From: Prostheceraeus crozeri
Lineage: Eukaryota; Platyhelminthes; Polycladida; Euryleptidae
Assembly (NCBI GenBank): GCA_907163375.1
Contig: CAJQUW010004626.1
Coordinates: 124,001 to 188,000, forward strand
Reading direction: 5' to 3'
DNA length: 64,000 bases
In this document: positions 25,117-37,524 of the stretch, in pieces
Layout of the letters: each line of letters starts with the position of its first letter
How positions within the stretch are numbered: position 1 is the stretch's first letter
Program-made: the position numbers and the translations under genes
Notes under the pieces: generated by a model
The model's input: the letters and a program-made list of their open reading frames with translations, nothing else
The model's database searches: none
What the model was told of the DNA's origin: nothing

Positions 25117-25787
25117 AGTCCGGAAGCCAGAACGAGACCGAAAATGAGACTTTCACAGAATGATGTACACCCTATGCCTACTACGAATCGGTGTATCTGC
25201 CCAGTTCCAGTGAGTTCATCTTCTTGTCAGACAGGATCAAAGAAAAACAAATGCAATTTTTGGCTAAAATGAAATTTTCCATGTTTGCTCTGATTAAACG
25301 AAAAGTACTAAGCTCATAAGCACAATTTTTGGCATGAAATGTCTTCAGATCATTTCCTATTATGTACATCTCTATTATTATGCTTCTGATCGGCAATATA
25401 TGTGACAATGTGGTTGAATGTGGATAAAGTTGCTCAAAATGTTTATGTTTGCCGATATTAAGAGGCTCGCCAAATCTAAATGTGTTTAGCTTTATAGACA
25501 GGGTGCATGAAGATGCAGGGAAATGACCTGAAGACATTCCATGCCAAAAATTATGACTCTGGGCTTAGTAGTTTTCGTTTAATTAGAGAAAACATACAAA
25601 ATTTCATTTTAGCCAAAAACTACATCAGTCCCATGGGATTTTCATGTGTTTTTCTTTGATCTTGTCTGACAAGAAGAGGAACTCACTAGACGTGCCGATT
25701 TGTAGTAGGCATAGGGTGTACATCATTCTGTGAAAGTCTCACTTTCGGCCTCGTTCCCTGCAGAAACTCGCTCTGGCTGACAGACTA
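25117..25787. mobile_element. foldback element, copy 2 (about 670 bp)
   Basis: Same family as 17509-18218: left AGTCCGGAAGCCAGAACGAG, right CTCTGGCTGACAGACTA, with shared inner blocks such as TTTCACAGAATGATGTACA and TTCCATGCCAAAAATTATGA. Its spacer (TGTGGTTGAATGTGGATAAA) is the reverse complement of the copy-1 spacer, so the two copies lie in opposite orientation. The left arm lacks about 19 bases present in copy 1. Confidence 0.85.
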
Positions 25788-26200
25788 TTAACACTCAATC
25801 TTCCCGACAGTAACTCGTCTGTCCAGGATTCGAACAAAAGTACGTTGGAAAGCTAAACAAGTGCAAACGGCCTGATAGGCAGTATAAATGAAACATTCAT
25901 GAGAACTTGTAAAGCATGCGCCCAGGGGTTTAACAAAGTTGAAATGGTGACCGATTTTAATGATTATGGTAGGATGGAATGTAAGTGTCTAGAAAAGTAC
26001 CGGAAGTCTGTCAGAGTTTCGCTAGTGGTTTGGCGCAAACAGACAACTTAAACCGGTGTTATGATATTCTTTTTCCCCGAAATCGAATTTGGTGACCGGG
26101 AATAAAGTGCATCATTGATAAAAGCATCGAAATGCATAAAAATAAATATTCAAAAACATTCGTGCCTGTGATTCATGGAAGTCAATTTTTCTGTTTTCAG

Positions 26201-26627
26201 GTATTTCAACTTTGAAGATTTAGCTTTCAAAGGTGGCATCGTCAAACCTGAAGGTGTTCGAAGTGGCTACCAAGCTATTTGGCGTTCTATGTACAATGTT
26301 CACATGCACGAGTGGTTGCGGTACTTTCCATTATCCAGTTTTCACTTTGTCGATGGGAAGCGGTTAGTGTTCAATCCTGCTTTTGAAATTCGTAGAGTGG
26401 AAAACTTTCTTGGAATCCCCAATTTCATCACTCCGAAACATTTTTACTTCAATGAATCTCGAGGTTTCTATTGCTTGCAAAAAGGAGGCTGTCTTGCAAA
26501 TAGCAAGGGTCGTAAGCATCCGTCGCTGAATTCTACGATCATAACGACATTACAGCGTTTCTTTTCACCGCACATTAAACAATTCTACCATCAAATATGG
26601 AGAGATTTTGGTTGGTATATTCCATAA
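26201..26627 (+). CDS. heparan sulfate glucosamine 3-O-sulfotransferase, last exon
   Basis: The exon follows a strong acceptor (TTTTTCTGTTTTCAG, ending at 26200) and runs to the TAA at 26625-26627, about 141 codons. It matches the C-terminal half of the Golgi enzyme that moves sulfate from PAPS to the 3-OH of glucosamine in heparan sulfate. Visible marks are WLRYFPLSSFHFVDGKRL, the P..E..RVENFLGI block, FITPKHFYFNESRGFYCL, two Cys that would form the family disulfide (YCLQKGGC), the PAPS-contacting SKGRKHP, and FYHQIWRDFGW near the end. The first exon base completes a codon, so the intron falls after codon position two. The 5'-PSB loop and N-terminal membrane anchor must lie in exons not seen here. 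The frame has no breaks, so the gene is probably functional. Confidence 0.9.
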
Positions 26628-26905
26628 CAGCATTTCAGGAACAGTTTTCATATTAGCAAAATATTTTTCTCTATCGCCGAATCAGTATGTATGGCAAATA
26701 TGACTCCAATTTAAGCGCTATTAAAATAAGTCAAACTCATGAACATGTTGCCGTTCATACTGAGGAATTTCTCCAATTATATCAATGTTGGATGCGATGG
26801 ATGTGTCAATATAGGCATTATTTCGCATCATAATGAAAATCAATATCAAATTATTCTAACTCGACATATTTTAATTTGATTTAATAAACGTTTTGACTCT
26901 ACCAT
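26628..26905 (+). other. probable 3' UTR with AATAAA
   Basis: AT-rich sequence follows the sulfotransferase stop codon. A consensus poly(A) signal, AATAAA, occurs at 26883-26888. This is the first one I see downstream and is a reasonable transcript end. Confidence 0.45.
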
Positions 26906-29800
26906 ATTGGGTGAATATTGAGCACTGTCATCATTCAACTGATGTTGAAGAAAGAAAATTGGCGACTTAAGATCATGATAAGGAATGAGGAACAAATCTA
27001 GGGCAAGAAAAGCAATCAAAATGCTGTGAATCTCACATGTCACATATTATTTGCCAACTCCAATAGTTTCTGACGTTGGACTGAGATAAAACGTAGCCGC
27101 ATTTTTTATTCTGCAATACGTGAAATCGAAGTTAAATTCTTGAGACTTTATTGTGATTATTTCAATTCAAAAAGAACAAAGTCAAAAGATGCCAGTTAAG
27201 TTTTGCGTAAACGCTGAAGTTTGGCTGTTTGCGACATTGCAGCGAATGTCATTAAATGCCATGAGCTTTTCTCACAAAGGTTTTACACCTTGCAAAACAA
27301 TTGATGCTGAAATTCACCTTAATTTTTGTATTTGAAATGCAAATGTCAATAATTAGCAGAATAATGATATAACTTGTAGTTGTAATACCACGACTGCAAC
27401 TGTAAGTGAACTAAGGAAAAATGCAATGTTGCGCACTTTAATTACAATAATATTGAATTATGTATTTCAACTGTAGAGCAAAATGTATAATCTATCATGA
27501 CTTAAGAGCTTCCTAAATGATTTTGCTATTTAATTACGAATCGTGGTAAAAGAATGCCAGTCTCTAAACTTTAATAAAAATTCAAGATTTGTTTTTAAAA
27601 TAGATTTCTGTCTACACTACGCAAGATATTTGCTAAATACTTTTTGATATGATTTTCTTAAATTTTGAATTCCTCAAAGTTAATCTGAATTGTGAAGGCA
27701 TTCTTTTACATGTGATAGCATCAGATGACCATTTCTTATCATTCAAGCCGCTAGCTAGTTGAGATATCAGCTCCATCAAACATATGTGGAGCTTTGCAGA
27801 CTCTTGCACTAACTTGTTGATTAGTGATTATAAATGCCAGATTGCCTTAAAATGTCCTCCTCTGAAATACAACCTCCTTCGTAAGTCTAGAAATTGAGAG
27901 AGTTGTGTAGAACTTGCTCTTCAATAGAAATGATTTGTCCTTTCTTTCATCGATCAAGTTTAAGGGAAATTTTACTATTTTGAATGAACATTTATCCTGC
28001 CTGAGTAGGCCTACTTGTAAAGCAATTTCTACACCGATATTTTGACCTTGATGGCAACAGATAAACCATGATTGGACATGCACTGTAAATTATTGTCGAA
28101 TGTTTTTTGCCATATATATTGAATCGGCAAAATATTACCTGAAAACATTTGATTGTCTGATAGCAGGAGAAAATAGTTCAAATTACAAAAATTGCTCGGC
28201 TTTGAATGGTTGTGGTTGCATTTTCATAAGCAAGTTTTTATCCATTACGTTTGAATGTTCATGTCAATCTGTGAATTACCCAAATATCTGACAGGGGTAG
28301 GAAGGAAATGAGAAGAAGTTTATCAGAAAGTTGCACGATAAACTGTGCAGCTGTACATGTACAACATTGTAGCATATTATGTAGACAACATGACACTTTC
28401 GTGAAGCTAACTCGGAAATTCTCAATCTGAACAACTTCAAAATGTTACACGGCAAAATTAGTGGATCTTTAATCATTCGCAAGCATAAAAATACTAGAAA
28501 GTGGATTGTCATAGACGATAAACTAGAGCCATAGCCGATCTAAATGTTTTTCAGTTAGTATGTGTTTCCCGTAAAAATGTCAGTTGTTCGGATTTTAGCA
28601 AATAATAGATCCCTTTTTCACTTTCTTTCGCATCGATTGTGATGCTAATGATAGATGAAAAATTCGTCTTCTCAAAGATTGCCACTATTTTCTGGTCAAA
28701 GTGATCTTCTTTTTTCACAGTATTCAATAATATTGACCCAAAGTCTTGAAACAAAGTTTCATATGACATGGAAGTTCACAGCAGCATTGAAGTCTGTATT
28801 CCTGCTAATTTTTAGCCTGAAAGTCTATTGCTTCCCACATTCTGAATGTCCGCAACGAGCCAATTGATTCTGCAGATAAAAAATTAACAGGAAAATAAGT
28901 TTTAAAGTAGCTAAGAATCTCTTGTTATTTTATATTTTATTTCGAGGCTTTCCCTGAGTCAGTTTTATCAAGACCAATTTGACTCTTTTCCATTGACTGA
29001 CTGTAGCGTGGTATCACAATCAATCTATCAACATAATCACTGTCGCAGAACTGAGAATTTAACAATCTTCATGTCCGTTGGAGTTTGAACTCACGAACAC
29101 TTGGTTAAGGAGCCAGAGTATGGAACTCCAGGATAATTTAGATATGAAGGCAATGCAAAATATTATGAACACATTTTAACCTCTTCCAGCCTTGTACCTG
29201 ACGACAGTGAAATTTGATGAAAACACGGGGACCAATACATGCCACAGAAAATGATTCATTCAAGACCTGCGGAAAACTCGTTCGCTGCATATCTTATCAG
29301 CGTAGAGGATTCATTGCGTGTAGATTGATGGCAAATGAGAACGGGTATACAGTTATTTCTATAAAAAGAAAGTGAACAGCATTTTGAGATTTGACATTAG
29401 TTATTACAGCCTGTGTTTAGTCAACATGTTTAAGCGATTAAATTAAACACTAACGGAAGCTTTGCACGTGATGTGCTTATTGTGCTTATAGGAATCAAAT
29501 GATGTGGCCTGCTGTTCAGTACAGATGAACTCAAGTTTGATGAAAGCAAATAAGTTGAACCCTGAAAATATTGAGATGAATTTTGATAGCCATATCCGAT
29601 TACTGTCGATTTTTAGACTAACAACCGTTCGAGTTATATGAACCCTGAATTCACCTGCAGTCATTAGCAGAGTTGGAAAAAGCCGCAGTCCTTGCAGTGC
29701 TTTATATCATGCACAACAAGCTGTCTATAGAAACATTATTTATGCGCACGATTTGCAAGTGAATTAAACTAATGATGAACAGTGCAGCCCATGATCAAAA
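26906..29800. other. no recognised gene
   Basis: Only short AT-rich open frames occur. No element or RNA gene is supported. Confidence 0.45.
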
Positions 29801-29802
29801 TT

Positions 29803-30776
29803 TCTTGATGAATTTAGTGGGGAACCAAGTGCAGAAGTCGGTAAGTATTTAATTACGCTTTATTAATTTCAGCCTCCTCTTAGGCCATCATCAGAAGCAG
29901 AGGATCTATACATGTACGTTGAAAATTATTCAAAATTCATGTTGCACTATTTCTATGATTCCGCAGTAGACTGAAAGCAGGTATTAACCCAGAGAGATAC
30001 TTTCAGTCTACTCAGGAATCATAGAAATAGTGTAACATTAATTTGAAACATTGATACCCCGGAAAAATCGACAGATGGTGGATATATTTCGCCTGCTCTC
30101 AGTCGGTGCCGTATGCAGGACTGAAATTTAGTGAACAAGAAATGAACAATGTTATCCGATACAATGCAATTGACGGTACAATAGATATTGAAGCTAAGAG
30201 AAGATATGAACCTGAAACAATTTATACGTGAACTATGTAATACTGAAAGGCAAAGAAGTAAGTAGCATGACAATGATGACCAAACAAGAAAAGGAGATTA
30301 ATTTACCACGGCAAAATTGAAAACTGAAATTGAAACCACGGCAAATACAGGAGACTTTACTATCATTAATTTTGCCCTGGTAACTGCATCTCTTTTTCTT
30401 GTTTGGTCATCATTGTCATCTTACTTACTTTATAGCCTAAAATTTACATATAAATTGTTTCAGGTTCATATCTTCTCTTATCTTCAATATCTATTGTACC
30501 GTCCAATTTCATTGCATTAAAGAACATTGTTCACTTCTTGTTCACTTAATTTCATTCCTGCGCACGGCACTGACTGAGAACAGGCGAAATATATCTGCCA
30601 CTAATGCATCTGTCGATTTTTCTGTGTAAAAGTAACATAAATTTTGAATAATTTCCAACGTGCATGTATAGATTCTCTGCTTCTGATGATGGCCTAAGAG
30701 GAGGCTGAAATCAATAAAGTTTGATTGAATACTTAGCATCTTCCGCACTTGGCTTAGCAACTAAATTTATCAAGAA
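29803..30776. mobile_element. foldback element with hammerhead-like ends
   Basis: A near-palindrome of about 970 bases is centred near 30320. Outer ends mirror each other: the left reads TTTCTTGATGAATTTAGTGG and the right reads CTAAATTTATCAAGAAA. At both ends, pointing outward, lies CTGATGATGGCC, a GGCCT/AGGCT hairpin, then GAAAT and AATAAAG (right copy 30684-30718, left copy inverted at 29866-29900). This is the CUGAUGA / stem II / GAAA order of a hammerhead ribozyme, but stem I is poor. The left arm carries an extra hairpin segment (29946-30060) missing from the right. It is probably a PLE-type non-autonomous element. Confidence 0.75.
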
Positions 30777-33700
30777 ATGAACAACCAAGGTCCCTTCAGT
30801 AATCTAAATTTCATTTCACATTACGACTGACATGTCTCCGGCATCCAGTCATAAGCTCCAGCCTCAACTCAGCATGAACTCCGCCTGAAATGGATCTGAA
30901 AGTCATAGCCACTCGGCAAACTTTATTGCGGGCAAATCTTACTAATTAATTATTGTTCTTATATTTGCAATCGGATCTAAAAATTGTTTGAGAAATTAAT
31001 GAAAGAATATCATGTGGATGAGTTTTCCTCACCCAATCATTTCTGACACAGTTTGCACAACGCATGCAATAGATTCTTCATTCTTTACATTTCTCTACGA
31101 ACACTGTTTACACAGAATCACAGGCCACCCAAAATCATCGCATTTTCACTTGGGTAATGAGAAGTTTTATTAACTCCGTCATTCAATGTTTCTAATCCTC
31201 ATTTCTTTTCGTATTTGAATTCCCTTGTCTGTTGCCCAACACGATTGTTGATTGCCCCGTCTCAGAGTTTTCATCTTCATCATTTGCTTTCCATCAAACA
31301 AACAATTGTGTCTCAGCATCTCTAATGAATTCAAGTGCACCTGGGTCTTCCCTCGATTTAAAGCAAACTTTTATTCGTCCATTCTCAGGTGACAGCTTTC
31401 GCGTTGAAATTTTATTGTTTGTGACTGAACAACAAATGTTGCAATAACAATTTTATTTCCAATTGTATCCCTAATATACCAGAGGAACACATATTTGTTA
31501 ACTATGTTTATCGCAGCAACAACCGTTTTATGGCTATTGAAGTATTTAATCAGATTTGAAATTTATGTCACTTCTCATGTTGTTGTATGATGAATATTCA
31601 GCGCACATTTTAATGATAACAAGATAACATACAAATGGTGCATCAGAAGTTTCAAATATTTGAGACAAATCCTTTTTTATCATTTGAATTAGATTGTAGA
31701 ATTGAGCGGTTCATACACGTATTATGTATGATGAATTAATTACAGCTCCATTTACATGAGGGTATACCGACATGGGGCCACTTTGTAAGTAGTATGAAAC
31801 AAGTTGGACAATAAAATGAATTGATATTTGCTAAAAAGCATCTTAAGTAAGCGGAAATCAAACTGATTATCGAGGGAATTTCAATAATCGCATTACAAAA
31901 GTCGAGATCTCATTGTGATGTCGTGGCAGAAATTTCATATTTTTTTTATTCTATTTTCATCTGTGTGATTTTATGAGTCACTAAATTTATGTTCTATTTC
32001 TTCAATCTGAGTGGTGATGTGGACCCATCTACATCCTTTAAAGTGAGTTGAAATCACCGTTTTTGATTACGTTGTCTTGCTCTGCCAGTGGCAGGTTGCT
32101 TGTGATATGGTCACGCTTTCGAAAATACTCTTGAGGTTCAGCATGAAAGTAACAGCACTATCGAATTGCGAATTCAACAAACATTACCTCTCCGAGGCTG
32201 TAAGACCAGGAGGATCTGTAGAATACTATTATTCCTTCTGCATTGCTATCATGATCAGTCAATTCCATGGTAATTTCTTCAAAACTTCAAAAACTTACAT
32301 ACATCACATTTGGAAACAATACCCAATTGTGTTCACCTCGAGTTTATTTGATAAAATCGAAACTGCCTACACATTGGGAATTTAATAAATGTTGATTTGC
32401 TACTCTACCTAATAAAGCTACTCTATGGTATAGAGGGAAATTAATTGAAATGAAAAGTATCAGTCAGGGAATCGTAAAACACCAATGGTAAATAGTTAGA
32501 TAGCGGTTAATGCTGAACATATAATATAGCTTTCATTCATCCTATTTGGAGCTATGGACGTATGCCACATCTCTAGAATTTAGGTCTTGACGGATAAGTT
32601 TGATATGGTCATAGTGGTATTCAAGCGAGCACATATCAAGCTTTTGTTTGCAAATACCGTTTGTGATTCTGAATGTGTCCGCCTCAGTCAGCTCATGACG
32701 TGCATAGAGTTCTATTCATAAGCAATAAGTTAGCAATCGAACGTAGATTCAAAATGGCTTCTAGGAATGAAAAATGACCTTTCAAAATCCGCTTCAACTA
32801 ATTCATCTGATTGACATTTGCCGGAAAATGAATTTGGGCCAATTGAAAATTCCGATCATGTTTGGACAACTATTTAGATAATATATCTATTGCAAAAATA
32901 GATATTTCTTGAATGATCCCAAAATTGAAGAATTTTGAGAATTCACTGCAATTTTCAGAATCCCTACCATATTTCATCGGAATCAAACTATCATTATCTA
33001 CAATCTTTAAACTAATGCTCATACCCAAAACTCCCATGAAAAAGCATCAATTTCGAAATCCATTCATTCATCGTCGGTCATAACAAAGTTACTCAAACAT
33101 TGACACTTACTTGGTTCGACTAAATGTTTTGTGACTACAGATGCCATAGTTTTCCCATTGATGATGCACATGTATGTATAAGCCATTTTTATATGAGAGA
33201 ATGTACGTGTCCTTTGATACTGTGTTGTAAATTTTGTTTCAGAATCAAAAGTGAAAATTCTATGTGGTGCCATCGTTGTTTACAATTTTAGATGTCTTCT
33301 GGATATTCTCTTGATGCTGAAATGATAACTTTGTTTTAATGTATTCTTGGATTGTAAGTAATACTGTACCACAGAAGATAATTCCATTTTCCTCGTTTCA
33401 TTTTATAAACTCTATTTTTGTATGTAGCGAGAGATCCATGCATAGAAGTTTTCAGTCGAATTGAGGCTGATTGTATATTTGAGAAATGTCATCATCATTG
33501 TTGGGTAAATCGAGTTATTGATAACATGAATCAGTCAGACTGACTGCTCGTGCACTCGATTCTAACAATACCCATGATTGTATTTTGTAGTTCATTATAT
33601 TTGTGACCGATGTTTTGTTTTGTTGCCTCGTTATTCTTTGTAACTCTTCACAATACATTACATCAGGCGAACTTCCACCCGACTTTTTTATGAGACTTCA

Positions 33701-33899
33701 TGCGAGTTTTTGAGTACCAGTACTACACTACTGATAAATTTCCATATAAATAGTATCACAAAATTGCTGCCTTCCCAGACTCAGGATTCAGGTGGAGGGA
33801 CGATAAATATAGGTCACGCTTCCAGTCACAGATGAAATTCAAATAACTTCTAGTTACAGACCTAGTTTCACTAATTAAACCATCTTGTGTTGCAAATAA
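30777..33899. other. no recognised gene
   Basis: Several 60-100 codon frames occur but none resembles a known protein. No repeat is identified. Confidence 0.4.
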
Positions 33900-34080
33900 C
33901 GGGCATAATTGATGCATAATTTTCCATTGGGGAATCCCGTCAAAACTGAGTGTTTGTCAATTGAATTTATTGGCGCAAGCACTTTCAAACACCGCCGGTG
34001 TCCATCGTCAGGCAAGTGAAAAGAGGCGTTGGCATTGATTATAACAGTTCGCAGGGACGGATAAAGCTATAAAAGTAAAG
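33900..34080 (-). repeat. hammerhead-like foldback arm, left
   Basis: This arm is the reverse complement of 35715-35925. On the minus strand it reads CTTGCCTGACGATGG, a GACACC/GGTGTT hairpin, GAAAGTGC, then CAATAAATT and AACACTCAGTTTTGA. CUGACGA, stem II and GAAA match a hammerhead core; no NUH cleavage site is adjacent. A DD41D mariner lies between this arm and its partner. Confidence 0.65.
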
Positions 34081-34216
34081 TTCTACATACATGTGAACAC
34101 GAAAGACCAGAAGTACTGATATAATGCTAACAGTAAGCTGATAGTAAATCGCAATCAAAAGTAGAGAGGAAACCGCAGCTATGCGCGTGAATAAAGAAAG
34201 AAAAGTCAGATACAGA

Positions 34217-35607
34217 CAGGGTGAGTCAAAATTAGTCGTGAACAAAAAACAAAGGTTTTCTTTCATGCTTAGCAAGTTTTGCATCACTAACAGTTGTAAA
34301 CATAGATGAATCATCATTCCCATGACTGCGTGATCGATTCGTATTGAAAGTAAGTCAATCTGTCTAACAATTTTTCATTTCTAATGTAGTGTGATAAGAG
34401 ATGGAATACACCATTAAAGCGCGAGTTCTGATTACCTCTTGGGTAATTGCTGCAACAGGCAACTGTTCTGTAGAGGACTGTAGGCGACGATTTCGCATTG
34501 AATTCAACAAAGAAGCACCACCTCGACAAACCCTGATTGATTGGAAAACAAACTGTTAGAAACAGGTTCTCTTGTGCATCGGAGACCAGGTCAAGGAAGA
34601 CCAAAGTCCGCAGAAATCCAGGAAAACGAAGAGCGAGTTTTGGGTGCAGTTCAGAGAGATCCGACAACATCCACTCGTCGTCTCTCTGAAGAACTAGAAT
34701 TGTCTCAGTCCAACGTCTGTAGAATACTAAAGAAGAATGAATTTCATCCTTATAAGCCACTGTATTGCCAGGAGCTTGTCGATGGAGATGACGACCGAAG
34801 GCGTCAGTTTTGCGAAGTAATGCAAAACAGGTTTACCAATGATCCATCGTTTCTGAGAAAGCTGACTTTTTCAGACGAATGTGTGTTTCATCTGAACGGA
34901 CAAGTTAATAAACATAATGTTCACTTCTAGTCGACGGATAATCCTCACATCAGATTCAGAGATCCATGGCAAACACCCTCAGTTACCGTTTGGGCCTGTA
35001 TTTCCTTCAATGGAATTATTGACACAAACATTGACACTCGCACAATGAATGGGGAAAGATATTGTGAAATTCTCTGTGAAAAAGTTGTTCCTTATTTCAA
35101 AAGAAGCAAGCAGATGATTGACCAACAGGATGGGGCTAGCAGCCATTATTGTGTGAACGCTCGCCAAATTTTGGATCAAGAAATGCCCCAACAGTGGATC
35201 GGTAGGCGAGGCTTTATTGAGTGGCCGGCACGGTCACCTGACCTCACGACATGTGACTACTGGTTCTGGCCCTATCTTCGAAGTCGAGTATATCATCCTC
35301 AGAATGTGATCTTCCCTTCTGTGATAGAACTGACAAATAGAATCCAAATGGAAATGACGGCAATTCCTCTCAAAATGTTCCGAGACTCTTTCAGAGATTT
35401 CCCGAAACGGTTTCAAAAGTGCTTGTCAGCCAATGGTAGTTTATTTGAAGGCTAAAGATTGTTATAATTATTTGCTAGTTGAAAAATTATTTCATGTATA
35501 TAGGCCCTACACAGATTTTTCAAATAAGAAAGTTTTATGAATATAGAGACCATTTGAACAATGATAAAGTTGTTATTATCATTCACGGCTAATTTTGACT
35601 CACCCTG
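34217..35607 (+). mobile_element. DD41D Tc1/mariner element
   Basis: The ends are the 25-bp inverted pair CAGGGTGAGTCAAAATTAG (left, from 34217) and CTAATTTTGACTCACCCTG (right, to 35607), with a few mismatches further in. A TA follows the right end. The 1.39-kb length and the encoded transposase fit the Tc1/mariner superfamily. Confidence 0.88.
34401..35455 (+). pseudogene. DD41D mariner-type transposase (broken)
   Basis: The reading starts at the ATG at 34401 (MEYTIKARVLIT, then APPRQTLIDWK). It shifts frame near 34548 and continues as RRPGQGRPKSAE, a helix-turn-helix LSQSNVCRIL, SDECVFHLNG (first catalytic Asp), TVWACIS, QQDGASSHY (second Asp), then RSPDLTTCDYW (third Asp), ending SLFEG at 35455. 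Exactly 41 residues separate the second and third Asp, which defines the DD41D group within Tc1/mariner. One frameshift and one in-frame TAG (34928, at the position where Trp is expected) are the only breaks seen. The copy is therefore young but inactive. Confidence 0.88.
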
Positions 35608-35714
35608 TAGACCCAGTCGCAACCATCCTCCTCACAAGAAATCTTGTGCACTGAGACCAGGTTCTGGTCTCTTCTTAACAAGAAGCGAGCGTTGAGTAGT
35701 CCTTGGCTTCAAGG

Positions 35715-35925
35715 TGATCCTATCTTTATAATAGCTTCCTCCGTCCCTGTGAACTGCTGTCATCAATGCCAATGTCTCTTCACTTGCCTGACGATTGACA
35801 CCGATGGTGTTTGAAAGTGCTTGCACGAATAAATTCGATTGGCAAACATTCAGTTTTGAAGGGATTCTCCAAGGGAAAATTTGTAGCCTACTATCTGTCT
35901 GGCAAAACAAGGGCATTGTGAAGTC
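35715..35925 (+). repeat. hammerhead-like foldback arm, right
   Basis: This arm is the inverted partner of 33900-34080: CACTTGCCTGACGATTG, hairpin GACACC/GGTGTT, GAAAGTGCTTGCACGAATAA. Same core order as the left arm. Confidence 0.65.
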
Positions 35926-36102
35926 GCATGTCAAATCAACATCAACTTACTAACTTTTAATCTAGCGTCAATATGTCATTCAAAATAGGTTGAGTTATGA
36001 AGTGGAGTAGACTATTATTATCTCAAAAAATGACGATCTTAATTTGACTGACTTTATCCAAAAACGTTTTTGGTATGCCTATATGCTACGTGCTGCGTGC
36101 TA

Positions 36103-37077
36103 CACTGTAAATCGCTGGATACGAAAATTACATGCAGACAGATACCAAATTCACATACAATATGAGATTCACATTTGATACGAGATTCTCATATGTTTTC
36201 AGAGATTTGGTATGTTTTCCATACGAAAGCATACTTGCTTTCGTATGTGATTGGCATGTAGCGTTACGAACCATTCTATCCGTGATTGGCTGTTTTGCGA
36301 TGAAATACAAGTCGTTTGTATGTTTTATATACGAGACCCGATGCAAATTCGTCCTCATTCGTCCTAAGTCACATAGCAAAAAAGTATATATTACATACTA
36401 CTGTCAAATAACTTTTTTCAGTAATGCCAGTCGTGGATATTTCTTTGCGATAGTGTGGTATCTACTTGATTAGATTTATTGTGAAGTTTATGCTCCACGA
36501 GTATGTCGTCGTTTTCTACTCTCCTAATAACATTTACAGGACGCTTCGTAAGCTCTATTTTATGAACCAAGTTGATTAACATCAATTCATTCGAACGATA
36601 TCTTTCGTGCAACCATGATGACTTTTATATCTCAAACATAACTATTTTTGTGTTCATGAATTATTATGTGATTTTTTTTTCGGATTGATGATATGCTTAA
36701 TTCCAAACTCACATAATGCGTAATTGTTGATGGTTGAATACTTATTGATTATTTATGAAATGCCTTAGACTTACATGTATTAAAATCAAATTCAGTATTG
36801 TAAGTTTGACTCTTGAATGTCATTATCTCACTACTTACAAAGCAGTAGTAAGTGCCATGCAACATTAGTGTGATCTTTATTGATAAAAGGCCTTAAATAA
36901 CATAATTTAGACATCATTGATGCTTTCCTACAACATTGTGCTGGTATGGCTTTAGTATGCAAAGCATACCACGCTTGAAATAGCATACGAAAAGCATACA
37001 AATAGATACAGAAATATATCAAAAAATATTTTGGTATGCTTCCTTCGTATGTGATTGGTACTGAGCGATTTACAGTG
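36103..37077. mobile_element. 975-bp MITE with TA duplication
   Basis: Terminal inverted repeats CACTGTAAATCGCT (36103) and AGCGATTTACAGTG (ending 37077) are flanked on both sides by TA. Inside, GTATGC and GCATAC words recur near both ends, for example CGAAAGCATACTTGCTTTCG. No transposase is seen. The TA duplication fits Tc1/mariner-type mobilisation. Confidence 0.8.
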
Positions 37078-37524
37078 TACGTGCTAGGTGTTGGTCGTGT
37101 CGGCTCTGTCCTAAATTGCATTGAGATAATCATTGTGTATCGTCGGCTATTCTTGTCCATTCTATCAGATTTTTATATCATTCGAATCGTCTTCCGGTGG
37201 ACTGCATCATTTGGTCATTCGTTATTTTGCTTCCATGCGTCTTTTGTTGTGAATCTTGGATTTCTGCTCCCCTTTGTGAATTCATGTGAGTAAAGTTAAC
37301 TGCCTCTGTCTTGGCTGTCTTCGTGGTTTCATTATTTGATCGATTTCATCGATGCGGCATCATTCAGTTGATTGAATTTACCAAGTTCAATAAGTTTCTC
37401 TCCAGTACGTTTGATCGTTGTCACAGTAGCCTGACGTTAGTGCTCCGGGTTTGCATTCCAAGGTTCTACTGTTGGATTCCCTGTCTGTTGATTTGTTTTA
37501 TTCGCTCTCTGTATCAGAAAACAT

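Noticed and set aside
36132-36473. 113-codon open frame
   Set aside because: Lies entirely inside the 975-bp MITE and has no transposase motif.
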